64,000 bases of DNA from Lactobacillus crispatus (GCF_018987235.1 NZ_CP072197.1:1426001-1490000), one strand, 5' to 3'. Shown: positions 17,109 through 26,136, counted from the first letter of the stretch. Numbers and translations: made by a program. Notes: generated by a model from the sequence alone, not told the origin.

Positions 17109-18815
17109 TTAGTAATCCTCTGATTCGTTCGTAAAAACTAGTTTTTTAGCTAACTTCTTCACCGCACTCAGATTGTTGACGACTTCAAGCATTTGATAAT
17201 CATATACTCTAACTGGTTCACTTTCATCTGCGTCAAAAAATGAAACCAGTTTTTGATTACCTTTATCTTGGTAGCCCAGACCTATTCCCTTTTCAAAAAC
17301 ATAGATATAGTTCTGACCTTGAGCCGAAACTGTTGCATCGCCAAAAGTATAACTATCATAACGACCAACATTATAATTATTGTTACTTAAAACATCATAA
17401 ACACCTTGCCAGTTATTATCAAATTTTGAATCATCATTTCGTTTAGCATAAATCAAACTTAGAGCAAGCAACTGTTTAACTGACAAATTTGCAGCCTTCT
17501 CTTTCATAGTTGGTGCTTTATCTTGTACAACTTCTGTTTTAGTTGAGTTATTATTTGCCAATTGATAAATTTCATAACCAATTCCTATGATAATTACGAT
17601 TCCAACAGCAACAAAACAAGAAATCAAAATTTTCATACTTTGTCCCATTTTTAATTTTTCATTTTTTAACTGATTACTTTGCGTCTGATTAGAATTACCC
17701 TTTGAATCATTCTTGTAAGCTAAATATTCTTGATAGGTGGCTATACCAGCTGGATTGATATTTGGTTTTTTATACCAAAGTGGATGTTTATTTTGCTCAT
17801 CAGTTATTTGTACATCCGCATAAGGCCAAGCTTCGTAGCCATATGCATTAACTAAATAAATTAACAAATCATGATACTGACGCAAATCTGCTAGTGCTGA
17901 AACTTGATTGACACCCGCTGCCGTATAATGTGAGCCGATATTACCATAATTTTTAACTGAAAAACACAAATCCAACATTCGTTTAGGAAGCAAATGCAAA
18001 TAAGCAACGTATGCTAATTTATTACTTAAGTTCGCCATTTGCCAACTTGTCCCAGGATTAATCTTATTAAGTTGCATTAACTCGTCAACATAAACTTCTA
18101 TACCTTTTCTGATAGTATTCGACATCTGATCATATAGGCCCTGCTCATAAAGATTTAGAGTTTCGTCAACATTTTTGTCAAATCGACTCATTATTTCATT
18201 TTGTTTCAGGAAATCGAAATCAAAATCTTTGGGTGGTAAGTTTTTAATATTTGCTCCTGATCGATTAAAAGTCCTACTAAGAGATTGATTTTTCGCTTGA
18301 AAATTTTGCTTGTTCGCTACTGCTTGATTATGAGCAATAAGATAATGTACTTTTCTTTCTTTAAATGAACCATCTGGAAAAGTTATCTTTATTTTCCCAT
18401 TAGTATATTTATTTTCATTTGTATTCGGAGCATCAATCCATTTGAAAGTTGTGCCTTTCGGAAAACTGTCTGCATCCTTAAAAACTTTACGCATCCCTTT
18501 AAATCCAGGTACTGGACTATTTTGTTCTATCACTAAGCCATTCTTGATGCTGACATTATATTGATCAGCATCCCTTTTTAATTGAGTAGCATAATTGGTA
18601 TCAGCTTTTGCTAACCAGGCTTTTTGATCTCCTACACGATAATAAACTTGACCATTGATTTCTTTAGCTTCAAAGATGGACAAGATCGTACCATTCGGTT
18701 CAGTCTGGAACTGCATTTCTCCTCGTTCGTTATATAGATGCGCTGCCACGCCATTGATGGTTACAACTTTTACCTTAGCACCAAAACCTGGTTCATTTTT
18801 CAGTCCACTACTCAC
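17109..18815 (-). CDS. Multidomain membrane protein: SH3/Rib-like N-terminus, DUF4145-like middle, TM, repeated domain
   Basis: 568 residues. The first 85 look like an SH3-type fold (LYNERGEMQFQTEPNGTILS, YYRVGDQKAWL). Residues about 110-160 resemble a Rib/alpha-like repeat (FPKGTTFKWIDAP, ITFPDGSFKERKV). About 205-345 is a helical block resembling DUF4145 (LYEQGLYDQMSNTIRKGIEV, NIGSHY). A membrane helix lies at about 397-420 (ILISCFVAVGIVIIIGIGY). The final 140 residues (NLSVKQLLALSLIYAKRNDD ... YDSYTFGDATV) match the extracytoplasmic domain of the neighbouring proteins. Large soluble domains before the helix and no signal peptide imply they are cytoplasmic, odd for SH3/Rib-like modules. Function unknown. 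Confidence 0.65.
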   Translation of the reverse strand: MSSGLKNEPGFGAKVKVVTINGVAAHLYNERGEMQFQTEPNGTILSIFEAKEINGQVYYRVGDQKAWLAKADTNYATQLKRDADQYNVSIKNGLVIEQNSPVPGFKGMRKVFKDADSFPKGTTFKWIDAPNTNENKYTNGKIKITFPDGSFKERKVHYLIAHNQAVANKQNFQAKNQSLSRTFNRSGANIKNLPPKDFDFDFLKQNEIMSRFDKNVDETLNLYEQGLYDQMSNTIRKGIEVYVDELMQLNKINPGTSWQMANLSNKLAYVAYLHLLPKRMLDLCFSVKNYGNIGSHYTAAGVNQVSALADLRQYHDLLIYLVNAYGYEAWPYADVQITDEQNKHPLWYKKPNINPAGIATYQEYLAYKNDSKGNSNQTQSNQLKNEKLKMGQSMKILISCFVAVGIVIIIGIGYEIYQLANNNSTKTEVVQDKAPTMKEKAANLSVKQLLALSLIYAKRNDDSKFDNNWQGVYDVLSNNNYNVGRYDSYTFGDATVSAQGQNYIYVFEKGIGLGYQDKGNQKLVSFFDADESEPVRVYDYQMLEVVNNLSAVKKLAKKLVFTNESEDY

Positions 18816-18859
18816 AGCTTTGCCTCACTTTTTAATAAATATTCATTCAAATTATAGCA

Positions 18860-18902
18860 GAAAAAAGTACTGCTAAATCATCTTCGATTCAACAGTACTT
18901 TG
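18860..18902 (-). terminator. Terminator after the TcaA-like gene
   Basis: AAAGTACTGTTGAATC / GATTTAGCAGTACTTT stem with TTT on the minus strand. Confidence 0.75.
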
Positions 18903-18917
18903 ATACGATACCATTTA

Positions 18918-20672
18918 TTAATTATCTTCATCACGTGAACTAATTAACTTACCATCACCAATCGTATTGATGAGGTAATCATCGCCATCTTTTTTAAGAG
19001 TGCCACCTGTATATTCGACTACTTGTTTCTTAGTATGGTCATCATATTCAAAAGTGTAATTAACTCTATAGTTGACTTTACTTTGATTACCTTTATCCGG
19101 ATAAATAGATTCAATAGTCACATCTGTGTCATAGCTATCCATACTATCATCTTTATCCCAACGATCATTTTGTTGTTTAATTTGCCCATACCACTTATTA
19201 GCAGAGCCATTTACAAATGAATCATCATCGGGATCATGATAATTATCATCTAACAAACTCTTGGCATCATCCTTAGAAATAAGGCCCTTCCACTTAGGTT
19301 GGACTACATAAGTGCCATTTTCTTGAGTGACATCATCACTCTCTTGATCACTAGCATCATCGCTGTAGTAGTCGTCTTCATCGCTTTCATCAGTAAAATC
19401 ATCAAATGAACTTGCCATATCATTAACAATTTCGGATTTAATACCATTATATAGAACATATAATTCCATATTTCTAGTAATTGGATATGACTTAAAGGTA
19501 ATTTCACCATCTTTGTCTAAAGTGCCAACTTTTTTATCATTGATATAAACTTCACCTTTTGGAACACTCTTAACCTTAAACGTCTGGGTTTTAATATCCA
19601 TACTTAAAGTTTTATTTGCCCAAATATTCGTGGTTGAAGTTGCAGATAAAGTTCTTCCTTCAACTTGGGACTTAACTGTAAAATGATATTTTCCTGGAAA
19701 TACTAATCCCAATTTTTTTCCAAACTTATTATCACTCCCAGTTAACTTACCAACATTTTTACCATTCATAGTAATTACAGAATCACCATGGTTGGTCTCA
19801 ACTTGAGGTTGGAAAGTTTGAACTTTCAGTTGATATTTAGGGAATAACAACCAGTAACGTCCATTTTGAATTAAACTAATATGATCATTAGCTGACTCCC
19901 CATCTTTGAGTTTTTGAGCCATACTTGTGACGGTAGTTTGGTGATCTTGGTAATACTGCTGTAACGGTTTAACTGTATTATCATTGACCTTCATCGTTGA
20001 AGTATCAGCAATAATATATTGAGAAATATCAGTTTTAGTATTTCTCAAGCCATCTGTGATTCGATCAATTTGATTATTTTTACTATAGTAACTTGATCCC
20101 CAAGCATAAAAACCAATAAGAGCTATTAATAAAACACCTAATATCGAAAGCAAAATCTTAGTCCGCAATTTCATTGGCTGACGTACTTTCTGTGAAGTAA
20201 CAGGTTGAGCCTCCGGAGTTGAACTAGCCTTAGGTAATTCTTTGGTAATTAAATTATAGCCACAGTTATTACAAAAAGTTGCATCTGGTTTTATTGGATG
20301 ACCGCAATTTGGACAAAAAACTTGTACCTTTTTTGCATGTGACGGCTTACTCTGCGACTTTTCATCATCTTCGGATGAATTTTCTTTTTTATCCGTAGAA
20401 TCAGCTGATAGTTTGGAATTATCAGTTTGCTTACCTAATACTTTAGCTTGAGTAAGTTTCTTTTCTGGAATTGTTAACTTTGCACCACAATTTGGACAAA
20501 AAACTTCTCCCAATTTTACCTGAGTACCACAGTTAGGACAAATATTGAACTTGTTTTCTAAGTCATCTGTACTTTCAGTTTTTGGTAGTTCATAACCACA
20601 ATTGGGGCAAAAGGTTTTATCGTTACTAACCTTAAAACCACAATTGGGGCAAAAATTATTTTTTTCACTCAT
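18918..20672 (-). CDS. TcaA/YvbJ-like membrane protein with three zinc ribbons
   Basis: 584 residues. Six CxxC knuckles in three pairs (FCPNCGF/FCPNCGY, ICPNCGT/FCPNCGA, FCPNCGH/FCNNCGY) occupy the first 145 residues. A membrane helix is at about 172-192 (ILLSILGVLLIALIGFYAWG). The outside part has TcaA-like beta domains with the motifs GKNVGKLTG and KSVPKGEVYINDKKVGTLDKDG, an acidic linker (SDEDDYYSDDASDQESDD) and a C-terminal NTF2-like domain (NKWYGQIKQQNDRWDKDD). This order matches TcaA of Staphylococcus, implicated in glycopeptide susceptibility and wall teichoic acid handling, and YvbJ of Bacillus; family standard is one zinc ribbon, so the triple one is unusual. Role here is inferred. 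Confidence 0.75.
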   Translation of the reverse strand: MSEKNNFCPNCGFKVSNDKTFCPNCGYELPKTESTDDLENKFNICPNCGTQVKLGEVFCPNCGAKLTIPEKKLTQAKVLGKQTDNSKLSADSTDKKENSSEDDEKSQSKPSHAKKVQVFCPNCGHPIKPDATFCNNCGYNLITKELPKASSTPEAQPVTSQKVRQPMKLRTKILLSILGVLLIALIGFYAWGSSYYSKNNQIDRITDGLRNTKTDISQYIIADTSTMKVNDNTVKPLQQYYQDHQTTVTSMAQKLKDGESANDHISLIQNGRYWLLFPKYQLKVQTFQPQVETNHGDSVITMNGKNVGKLTGSDNKFGKKLGLVFPGKYHFTVKSQVEGRTLSATSTTNIWANKTLSMDIKTQTFKVKSVPKGEVYINDKKVGTLDKDGEITFKSYPITRNMELYVLYNGIKSEIVNDMASSFDDFTDESDEDDYYSDDASDQESDDVTQENGTYVVQPKWKGLISKDDAKSLLDDNYHDPDDDSFVNGSANKWYGQIKQQNDRWDKDDSMDSYDTDVTIESIYPDKGNQSKVNYRVNYTFEYDDHTKKQVVEYTGGTLKKDGDDYLINTIGDGKLISSRDEDN

Positions 20673-20690
20673 TATTTAGAACTCTCCACA

Positions 20691-21614
20691 TTATAAACCC
20701 GGAATTGATGAGCCAATTTGACTAAAAATAGTACCACCAATAATTAGGAACAAAATGACACCAGTAATGAATTGTAAAGCAATAAACAAAAAGTACCCAT
20801 AAAACTTATCATGTATTGGATTTTGATCCCCTAAAACAACAACTGTCAAAGCCATTGAGAAGAAAATAGTTGCTAACCAAAGCATAATAGTTGAAATAAC
20901 AATACCAGCAGGGCCCATGAGTGCCATGAAAACAAAATAAACTACAATAAAGATTGCGGATAAATTGCTTGTTTGAACAACATGGTTAGTTAATTCTAAA
21001 AAGTCTTTACTCTTACCATAGATAACTTTGTAAGTAAGATGTGCTGCCAAGATCCAAGCAGCTTCGGCTAAAGCTAAGAATAAAATAATTTCAATTACTG
21101 TACCAAAAGTAAAGTTTGCCGAACCACTCATTAGATTAGAATTGCCTAACATAGAATCTACTGCACCAGTAGCTCTTTGTTCACCAATAAATAAACCTAA
21201 TCCAATAAGAACATCTTCAACTAACAAAGTTACCCAACCATACCATCTTTCACCATTTTGATCAGCAAATGGATGCTTCCATGAGGTAACAAACCATTGC
21301 CACATATTAGCAGCATGTGCCTTAACAGCTTCAGAATCAAAAGCGGGTTGTTGTGTATTTGAAGTTTGTTGTGCAGATTTCGTCTGTTGAGTAACATTAT
21401 TTTGCGCTGAACTACTATTATCTGATTGATTTGCTGAATGTTGTTCTCTTCTAGTTTGCATAACAGGTTGTTCAGGTTGAACTTCAGGTTCAGGCTTTAC
21501 TTCCTGAGAATTCATAGTAGAGTCTACGGGCACGTTTCTAATGTCAGTACCACAATTGGTACAAAAATTTACATCTACATCCATTTTAGAACCACAATTT
21601 GGACACGTCTTCAT
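20691..21614 (-). CDS. Zinc-ribbon polytopic membrane protein (DUF6574-like)
   Basis: 307 residues; the ATG at 21614 is chosen because GGAGG lies 8 nt upstream, the longer frame starting on a TTG that overlaps this site. A zinc ribbon CPNCG...CTNCG is at 4-23, then a Gln/Ser/Asn-rich linker, then about five membrane helices (e.g. WVTLLVEDVLIGLGLFIG, TVIEIILFLALAEAAWILAA, YFLFIALQFITGVILFLIIG). Layout resembles the DUF6574 family (from memory). It is 18 nt upstream of the TcaA-like gene and probably cotranscribed with it. An IS30 element begins 36 bp before its start codon and probably separates it from its native promoter. Confidence 0.7.
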   Translation of the reverse strand: MKTCPNCGSKMDVDVNFCTNCGTDIRNVPVDSTMNSQEVKPEPEVQPEQPVMQTRREQHSANQSDNSSSAQNNVTQQTKSAQQTSNTQQPAFDSEAVKAHAANMWQWFVTSWKHPFADQNGERWYGWVTLLVEDVLIGLGLFIGEQRATGAVDSMLGNSNLMSGSANFTFGTVIEIILFLALAEAAWILAAHLTYKVIYGKSKDFLELTNHVVQTSNLSAIFIVVYFVFMALMGPAGIVISTIMLWLATIFFSMALTVVVLGDQNPIHDKFYGYFLFIALQFITGVILFLIIGGTIFSQIGSSIPGL

Positions 21615-21649
21615 TAATTTTTCCTCCAAAATATAAATTTTTTTACTTA

Positions 21650-22813
21650 CCCGGATTTAAAATTGAAGTGCAACACCAAGTGTTAAACAAAAAGGCCATG
21701 AAGACCTAAACTTGAAGTGACGAAAAATCAAGAAAGGAAGATCTTCATGACCAATTCAAATTCTAGCATTTCTAAGCACTATCATCAATTAACCAGCGTA
21801 CAACGTGGACAAATTCAAGCAATGCTGGATTCCGGCATAACTTCCCGTACTGTTATCGCTCAAGAAGTCGGCTGCCATAAGTCGACAATCAGTCGCGAAA
21901 TCAAACGCGGAAGCGTCCTGCAAAGAGACAGCAGCTATTTATTGTATGAGCACTATTACGCTGATACTGCACAGCTTTATTATGAGAAGCGTCGCAAAAA
22001 CTGCTATCAGCGCAATCCATTGAAGCATTATGCTGTCTTTTTGAGAATGCTCTCCAGACGCTTCAAAGCTAAATTTGATGCCACCAGCATCGATGAATTC
22101 GTTGGTGAATTCAAAAGGACTATGCCAGGCTACCCTTGTCCCAGCACACCAACTGTCTATCGCTATATTGATCAGGGCTTGCTGGACATAAGCAATATTG
22201 ATCTGCCTATGAAGCTCAAAAGACGCAGGAACAAGCGTCATCACGGCCAGAGCGGTCATGCTTTGCACAAGAAGAATCTTGGCAATTCCATTGAACAGCG
22301 TCCTAAAGAGATTGAAGACAGAAAAACGCCGCTGCACTGGGAAGGAGATCTGGTTAAAGGCGTCAGACGCAAGAATCAGCCTGCTTTAATGACTTTGACC
22401 GAAAGAACCACACGCTTTGAAGTAGTTATCAAGATTCCTGACTATCGGGCAAGCACATGCCAAAGGCTGCTTCAAAATGAGATTGACAGACATCCTGCCT
22501 GGTTTAAATCGATCACGTTTGACAATGGCTCTGAGTTTGCGGATATGACCAAGATCAAAGGCTGCCAGATCTACTTCGCCCACCCATATTCTCCATGGGA
22601 AAGAGGCACCAATGAGAACTGCAATGGACTTCTGCGTCAATTCTTCCCTAAAGGCAAAAGCATGAAAGATAAGTCAGCTGCTTATGTTCAACAGGCAACT
22701 GATGCCATTAACCGCAAACATCGTCGAATCCTTCAATATCACACAGCAGAAGAACTCTTCAAGCAATATATTTCCTCATAGCCTAACTGTTGCACTTAAT
22801 TTGACAATTCAGG
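21650..22813 (+). mobile_element. IS30-family insertion sequence, copy 1
   Basis: 1164 bp from CCCGGATTT to AATTCAGG, with imperfect terminal inverted repeats ending in a shared AAGTGCAACA block. Same length and, as far as I can compare, same sequence as copy 2 at 55577-56740. No clear target duplication flanks this copy (left ACTTA, right ATAAGC). Confidence 0.85.
21747..22781 (+). CDS. IS30-family transposase, copy 1
   Basis: 344 aa from the ATG at 21747, which follows AAGGAAG; the longer frame starts on a GTG without a site. A helix-turn-helix lies at about 15-60 (LTSVQRGQIQAMLDSG, CHKSTISREIKRGS). The DDE core has Asp in HWEGDLVKG, Asp in TFDNGSEFA and Glu in PWERGTNENCNGLLRQFFPK, the IS30 hallmark. 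Intact. Confidence 0.93.
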   Translation: MTNSNSSISKHYHQLTSVQRGQIQAMLDSGITSRTVIAQEVGCHKSTISREIKRGSVLQRDSSYLLYEHYYADTAQLYYEKRRKNCYQRNPLKHYAVFLRMLSRRFKAKFDATSIDEFVGEFKRTMPGYPCPSTPTVYRYIDQGLLDISNIDLPMKLKRRRNKRHHGQSGHALHKKNLGNSIEQRPKEIEDRKTPLHWEGDLVKGVRRKNQPALMTLTERTTRFEVVIKIPDYRASTCQRLLQNEIDRHPAWFKSITFDNGSEFADMTKIKGCQIYFAHPYSPWERGTNENCNGLLRQFFPKGKSMKDKSAAYVQQATDAINRKHRRILQYHTAEELFKQYISS

Positions 22814-22877
22814 ATAAGCTTCGGACTTAAAAAAAGCAATAATTATTTTAAAGAAATTTAAAGATTAAGGATAATTC

Positions 22878-24041
22878 ATGAAACATAAGCTTTTATCTAC
22901 CACTCTATTGTTAATAGGTACGTTATTTATACTCTCAGGATGTAGTCATTCTGCTAATAAAATCGTAAAAACAAATACTAAAACAAAACAATCTTCATCA
23001 CCTAAAAAACATAATAAGAAAAAAATCGATAAGATTACTCGTATTCTAAATAAAATGACACTTGATGAAAAATTAGGTCAACTATATTTTGCACATAGCA
23101 CTGGCAATTTTGATCAAATGAAACAAGATGTCAAAAAATACCATTTAGGAGGAATTACACTTTTTGCACCTGATTTTACTAATAGAACTCATGCTAAATT
23201 TTTAAACGAAATAAGAGCTTATCAGTCTAACAGTAAATTTGGCTTGTTGATTGCCACTGATCAAGAAGGTGGTACAGTTACAAGAATCGATTCAAATTCT
23301 CAAATATCTAAAAGACATTTCCCTAGCCCAGCTGAAATTTACCAGCAAAGTGGATTAACTGGAATAAGGAAAGAAGATTCTACTGTAGCAAAAATTTTAA
23401 GACAAAATGGGATCAATATGAACTTTGCTCCTGTTGCAGATGTTGCACTGAATAAAGATAGTTTTATCTATAAACGGACACTTGAACAGGACTATCAAAC
23501 AACTGCAAAATACATTCCTATAGCTGTTAAAGCTATTCAACAAGAACATGTTGCTAGTTGCTTAAAACATTTTCCAGGTTATGGTGATGCGGCCGACACG
23601 CATACCGGCTTTGCACAAATTAATAAGCCTTTACTAAAGTATCAAACAAATGACTTATTACCATTCAAAACTGGAATCCATGCTGGTGTTGACAGCATTA
23701 TGGTTTCTCATATCATCATTAAAAGTATTGATACAACTAAACCTGCATCCCTCTCACCTGCAGTTCACTATTTATTACGCCACAGCTTAAATTATCACAA
23801 TATTATTATCACTGACGACTTACAAATGGGGGCTATCACTCAGTACGCAAATAAATATCACACAATCCCTGATATTTTGGCTCTTAAAGCTGGTAATGAT
23901 ATGCTCTTAGGAGGTAACTATCGAGCAAATATTCCAATTATTAAGAAAGCTGTTCAAAATAATGAAATTAATATCAAGCAAGTTAATCAATCCGTAGAAA
24001 GGATTTTAAGACTAAAAGAAAAACTTGGTATTTTAAGATAA
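22878..24041 (+). CDS. GH3-family beta-N-acetylhexosaminidase-like lipoprotein
   Basis: 387 aa. The signal peptide ends in lipobox LSGC (MKHKLLSTTLLLIGTLFILSGC), so it is a lipid-anchored exoenzyme. The GH3 catalytic domain has TDQEGGTVTRI, the KHFPGYGDAADTHTGF loop, in which Asp-Thr-His supplies the NagZ-type acid/base dyad, and ITDDLQMGAI with the nucleophile Asp. NagZ-type enzymes release N-acetylglucosamine from muropeptides; a lipoprotein form acts outside the membrane, as in Bacillus. The second His of the usual KHFPGHG motif is Tyr here. It is transcribed opposite to the surrounding cluster, and IS30 copy 1 ends only 64 bp upstream. Confidence 0.85.
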   Translation: MKHKLLSTTLLLIGTLFILSGCSHSANKIVKTNTKTKQSSSPKKHNKKKIDKITRILNKMTLDEKLGQLYFAHSTGNFDQMKQDVKKYHLGGITLFAPDFTNRTHAKFLNEIRAYQSNSKFGLLIATDQEGGTVTRIDSNSQISKRHFPSPAEIYQQSGLTGIRKEDSTVAKILRQNGINMNFAPVADVALNKDSFIYKRTLEQDYQTTAKYIPIAVKAIQQEHVASCLKHFPGYGDAADTHTGFAQINKPLLKYQTNDLLPFKTGIHAGVDSIMVSHIIIKSIDTTKPASLSPAVHYLLRHSLNYHNIIITDDLQMGAITQYANKYHTIPDILALKAGNDMLLGGNYRANIPIIKKAVQNNEINIKQVNQSVERILRLKEKLGILR

Positions 24042-24071
24042 AAGCTTCAAGCATTTCGGCTTGAAGCTTTT
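24040..24071. terminator. Bidirectional terminator between GH3 gene and zinc-ribbon gene
   Basis: An 11-bp stem AAGCTTCAAGC / GCTTGAAGCTT with A-run and T-run on the two sides, between convergent genes. Confidence 0.8.
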
Positions 24072-25042
24072 CATCTATTAACTGACTTGTCAAGAATTAT
24101 TTTATTAGCTAGATTATTGACTAATTTCTTTTGATCCATAGTTTGATAATATTCATCGATTAAATCTTCAATTCCTACCCGAATAGTTTTAGTAGGCCAA
24201 TCTATGGCCGCACCTTTATCTTGAGGTTTTATATATTTAATAATAAGATCTTCCCCTGAATATTTAAACCTAGTTCCACTAACAGCGTCAGCGCCTAATT
24301 GAAGACGATATTCACCATTTTCATCATTAAACAACATTTTTTCATGATGCTTATAATTAAAATTGATTTCTTCTTGAATATTTTTTTCAGAATCATGACT
24401 TAAAGCAGCCATTATAGCTGCTGTTCTTAAAGGTAATCTATACATATCTTTTCGTCTGTCAATTTTTTGTAATTCAGCATATTTATGTTGCCTTACTTCT
24501 TGATAGGCATTCAGTGTATTAACCCTTCCAACTATCTTTTTTCCATCAGATAGAACTAGCTCTGATTGTTTATTCGTTAATTTCTTATTAGTAGTAAACA
24601 CAACTTGATTATTAATTACATAGACATAATTATTACCTTTAGCCATAATTGTTGCACCATGTAAATTGTATTTCTTATATCGTTGCACATCCATGATACC
24701 TTTTAAAGCTTCATCATAAGTTCTTTCCCAAGCCAGATTATGATAATGCGAGTGCGCGTAAACAATAGTCAGTCCGGCTAGCTTATGTTGGGACATCTTA
24801 CTAATTTCTTTCAAAGTTTGTTGCTTGCTTTGATAAGAATGATAGTAGGCACATCCAAATGCAATTATTAACAAAACAATACCACTAATTAAACAATAGA
24901 CTAACTTAGACTTTTTAGATGGTTTTACTGGATTCTCTTTCTTTAGTAACTCAGTCGAATTATCTAAACTTTGACCACAACGAATACAAAATTTATCGTC
25001 CTTTTCTACAGGATTGCCACAATTTGGACAAAATTTTTTCAT
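24071..25042 (-). CDS. Zinc-ribbon, single-TM surface protein with repeated domain
   Basis: 323 aa. Zinc ribbon CPNCG...CIRCG at 4-23, a membrane helix at about 47-67 (LVYCLISGIVLLIIAFGCAY), then outside. Residues about 85-195 (KLAGLTIVYAHSHYHNLAWE ... GATIMAKGNNYVYV) are the same domain as in the proteins at 15735 and 17109. The C-terminal half ends IEDLIDEYYQTMDQKKLVNN, resembling the end of the neighbour at 25058 (LQQLVSKYYSTEAEKQEVDT). Only 15 nt separate it from that gene, so they are cotranscribed. Function unknown. Confidence 0.7.
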   Translation of the reverse strand: MKKFCPNCGNPVEKDDKFCIRCGQSLDNSTELLKKENPVKPSKKSKLVYCLISGIVLLIIAFGCAYYHSYQSKQQTLKEISKMSQHKLAGLTIVYAHSHYHNLAWERTYDEALKGIMDVQRYKKYNLHGATIMAKGNNYVYVINNQVVFTTNKKLTNKQSELVLSDGKKIVGRVNTLNAYQEVRQHKYAELQKIDRRKDMYRLPLRTAAIMAALSHDSEKNIQEEINFNYKHHEKMLFNDENGEYRLQLGADAVSGTRFKYSGEDLIIKYIKPQDKGAAIDWPTKTIRVGIEDLIDEYYQTMDQKKLVNNLANKIILDKSVNR

Positions 25043-25057
25043 CTATTTAGGCACTCC

Positions 25058-26032
25058 TTAGTTTGACAACGATTTTACCTTAGCATCATACTGTTTCTTG
25101 TCTAATAATTCTTTTGCCAAAGTATCTACCTCTTGTTTTTCAGCTTCAGTAGAATAATATTTGGAAACTAGTTGTTGCAAAGGGATACGTTTAGTTACCA
25201 TAGGTGAACTGCCAACACTGTCACCTGTAAGATCGTTGTGCTTAGTCACTAGCATATTCCCCTCTTGCTTGAAAGTAACCACAGTCGTTCCATCACCATG
25301 ACCATCAATATAATAGTTGTCATTCTTAGAATTATATCCCATGCACATTGTTCCTACCAAATCATTATCTTTTAATTTATTGGTATTTTTAATACAACCT
25401 TTTACCCAATCTTTACCTCCACGAGCAAATCCTGCTAAGATTGCCAATTGTTTTACAGAAAAATTAGGGATTTGGGTATTGCTTGAAATACTTTTGTCTT
25501 TGTTTCCTTCAGTTTTTCCGATGTTTTGCGTCATTGCTTTGATTTTATCTGCATAAGTTCCAAACTTATTCTTTAGCTCGGACTTGGCAGTTATTGTCTC
25601 ACCATCACCCGTCACTTTAACAGTATCAGTTTGAACAGTAACACCTACACTTCCAAATTTATTAGTTAAAGTATATGAATTAGTTGATTCCCTGCTTGCT
25701 TTCAAGTCACCGTTATCTAAATCTTCCTTAACATCAGTAACCATCTCAGCATTATTGCTAATGTGACGACTATGAACGTAATTGTCATACGCATAGGCCA
25801 TGTAACCCATCAACATCCACTGATCAGTCGTATATTTGTTATCTTGATCATTGTTAATCTTCGTTACACTAACTGAATTCCGATGCTTATTTTTCTTAAT
25901 TTCAATCCCAACTTGACTCTTACTATTCTGCTGTCTAACCTGAGAATTATTGTTTTTAGTAAAAATAAATACAAGACAGATTAAGATTACCAATACTCCA
26001 ACTATAATACCGCCTATTGCCTTTTTCCTCAT
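25058..26032 (-). CDS. Membrane-anchored extracytoplasmic protein with two related domains
   Basis: 324 aa. A signal-anchor helix at about 7-25 (GGIIVGVLVILICLVFIFT) without a lipobox, so likely held by this helix. Two halves (TTDQWMLMGYMAYAYDNYVH and FSVKQLAILAGFARGGKDWV) both look like variants of the domain found in its neighbours. The C-terminus (QLVSKYYSTEAEKQEVDTLA) resembles that of the next gene. No zinc ribbon. Upstream gene of a two-gene operon. Possibly of the Lreu_0056 type (from memory). Function unknown. Confidence 0.68.
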   Translation of the reverse strand: MRKKAIGGIIVGVLVILICLVFIFTKNNNSQVRQQNSKSQVGIEIKKNKHRNSVSVTKINNDQDNKYTTDQWMLMGYMAYAYDNYVHSRHISNNAEMVTDVKEDLDNGDLKASRESTNSYTLTNKFGSVGVTVQTDTVKVTGDGETITAKSELKNKFGTYADKIKAMTQNIGKTEGNKDKSISSNTQIPNFSVKQLAILAGFARGGKDWVKGCIKNTNKLKDNDLVGTMCMGYNSKNDNYYIDGHGDGTTVVTFKQEGNMLVTKHNDLTGDSVGSSPMVTKRIPLQQLVSKYYSTEAEKQEVDTLAKELLDKKQYDAKVKSLSN

Positions 26033-26088
26033 TACTTATTCTCCCTCTTGAACTTTAACACTGTTTTATTTTACACCTATTTTATTCA

Positions 26089-26128
26089 AAAAAAGACATT
26101 TAGGAATTAACCTAAATGCCTTAAGCAT
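26089..26128 (-). terminator. Terminator after rodA
   Basis: GGCATTTAGG ttaatt CCTAAATGTC followed by TTTTTTT on the minus strand. Confidence 0.85.
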
Positions 26129-26136
26129 CTCTTTTT

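Noticed and set aside
21939..22640. Antisense frames of 132 and 84 codons in IS30 copy 1, repeated in copy 2
   Set aside because: Their repetition only reflects the identical IS copies; no coding signals.
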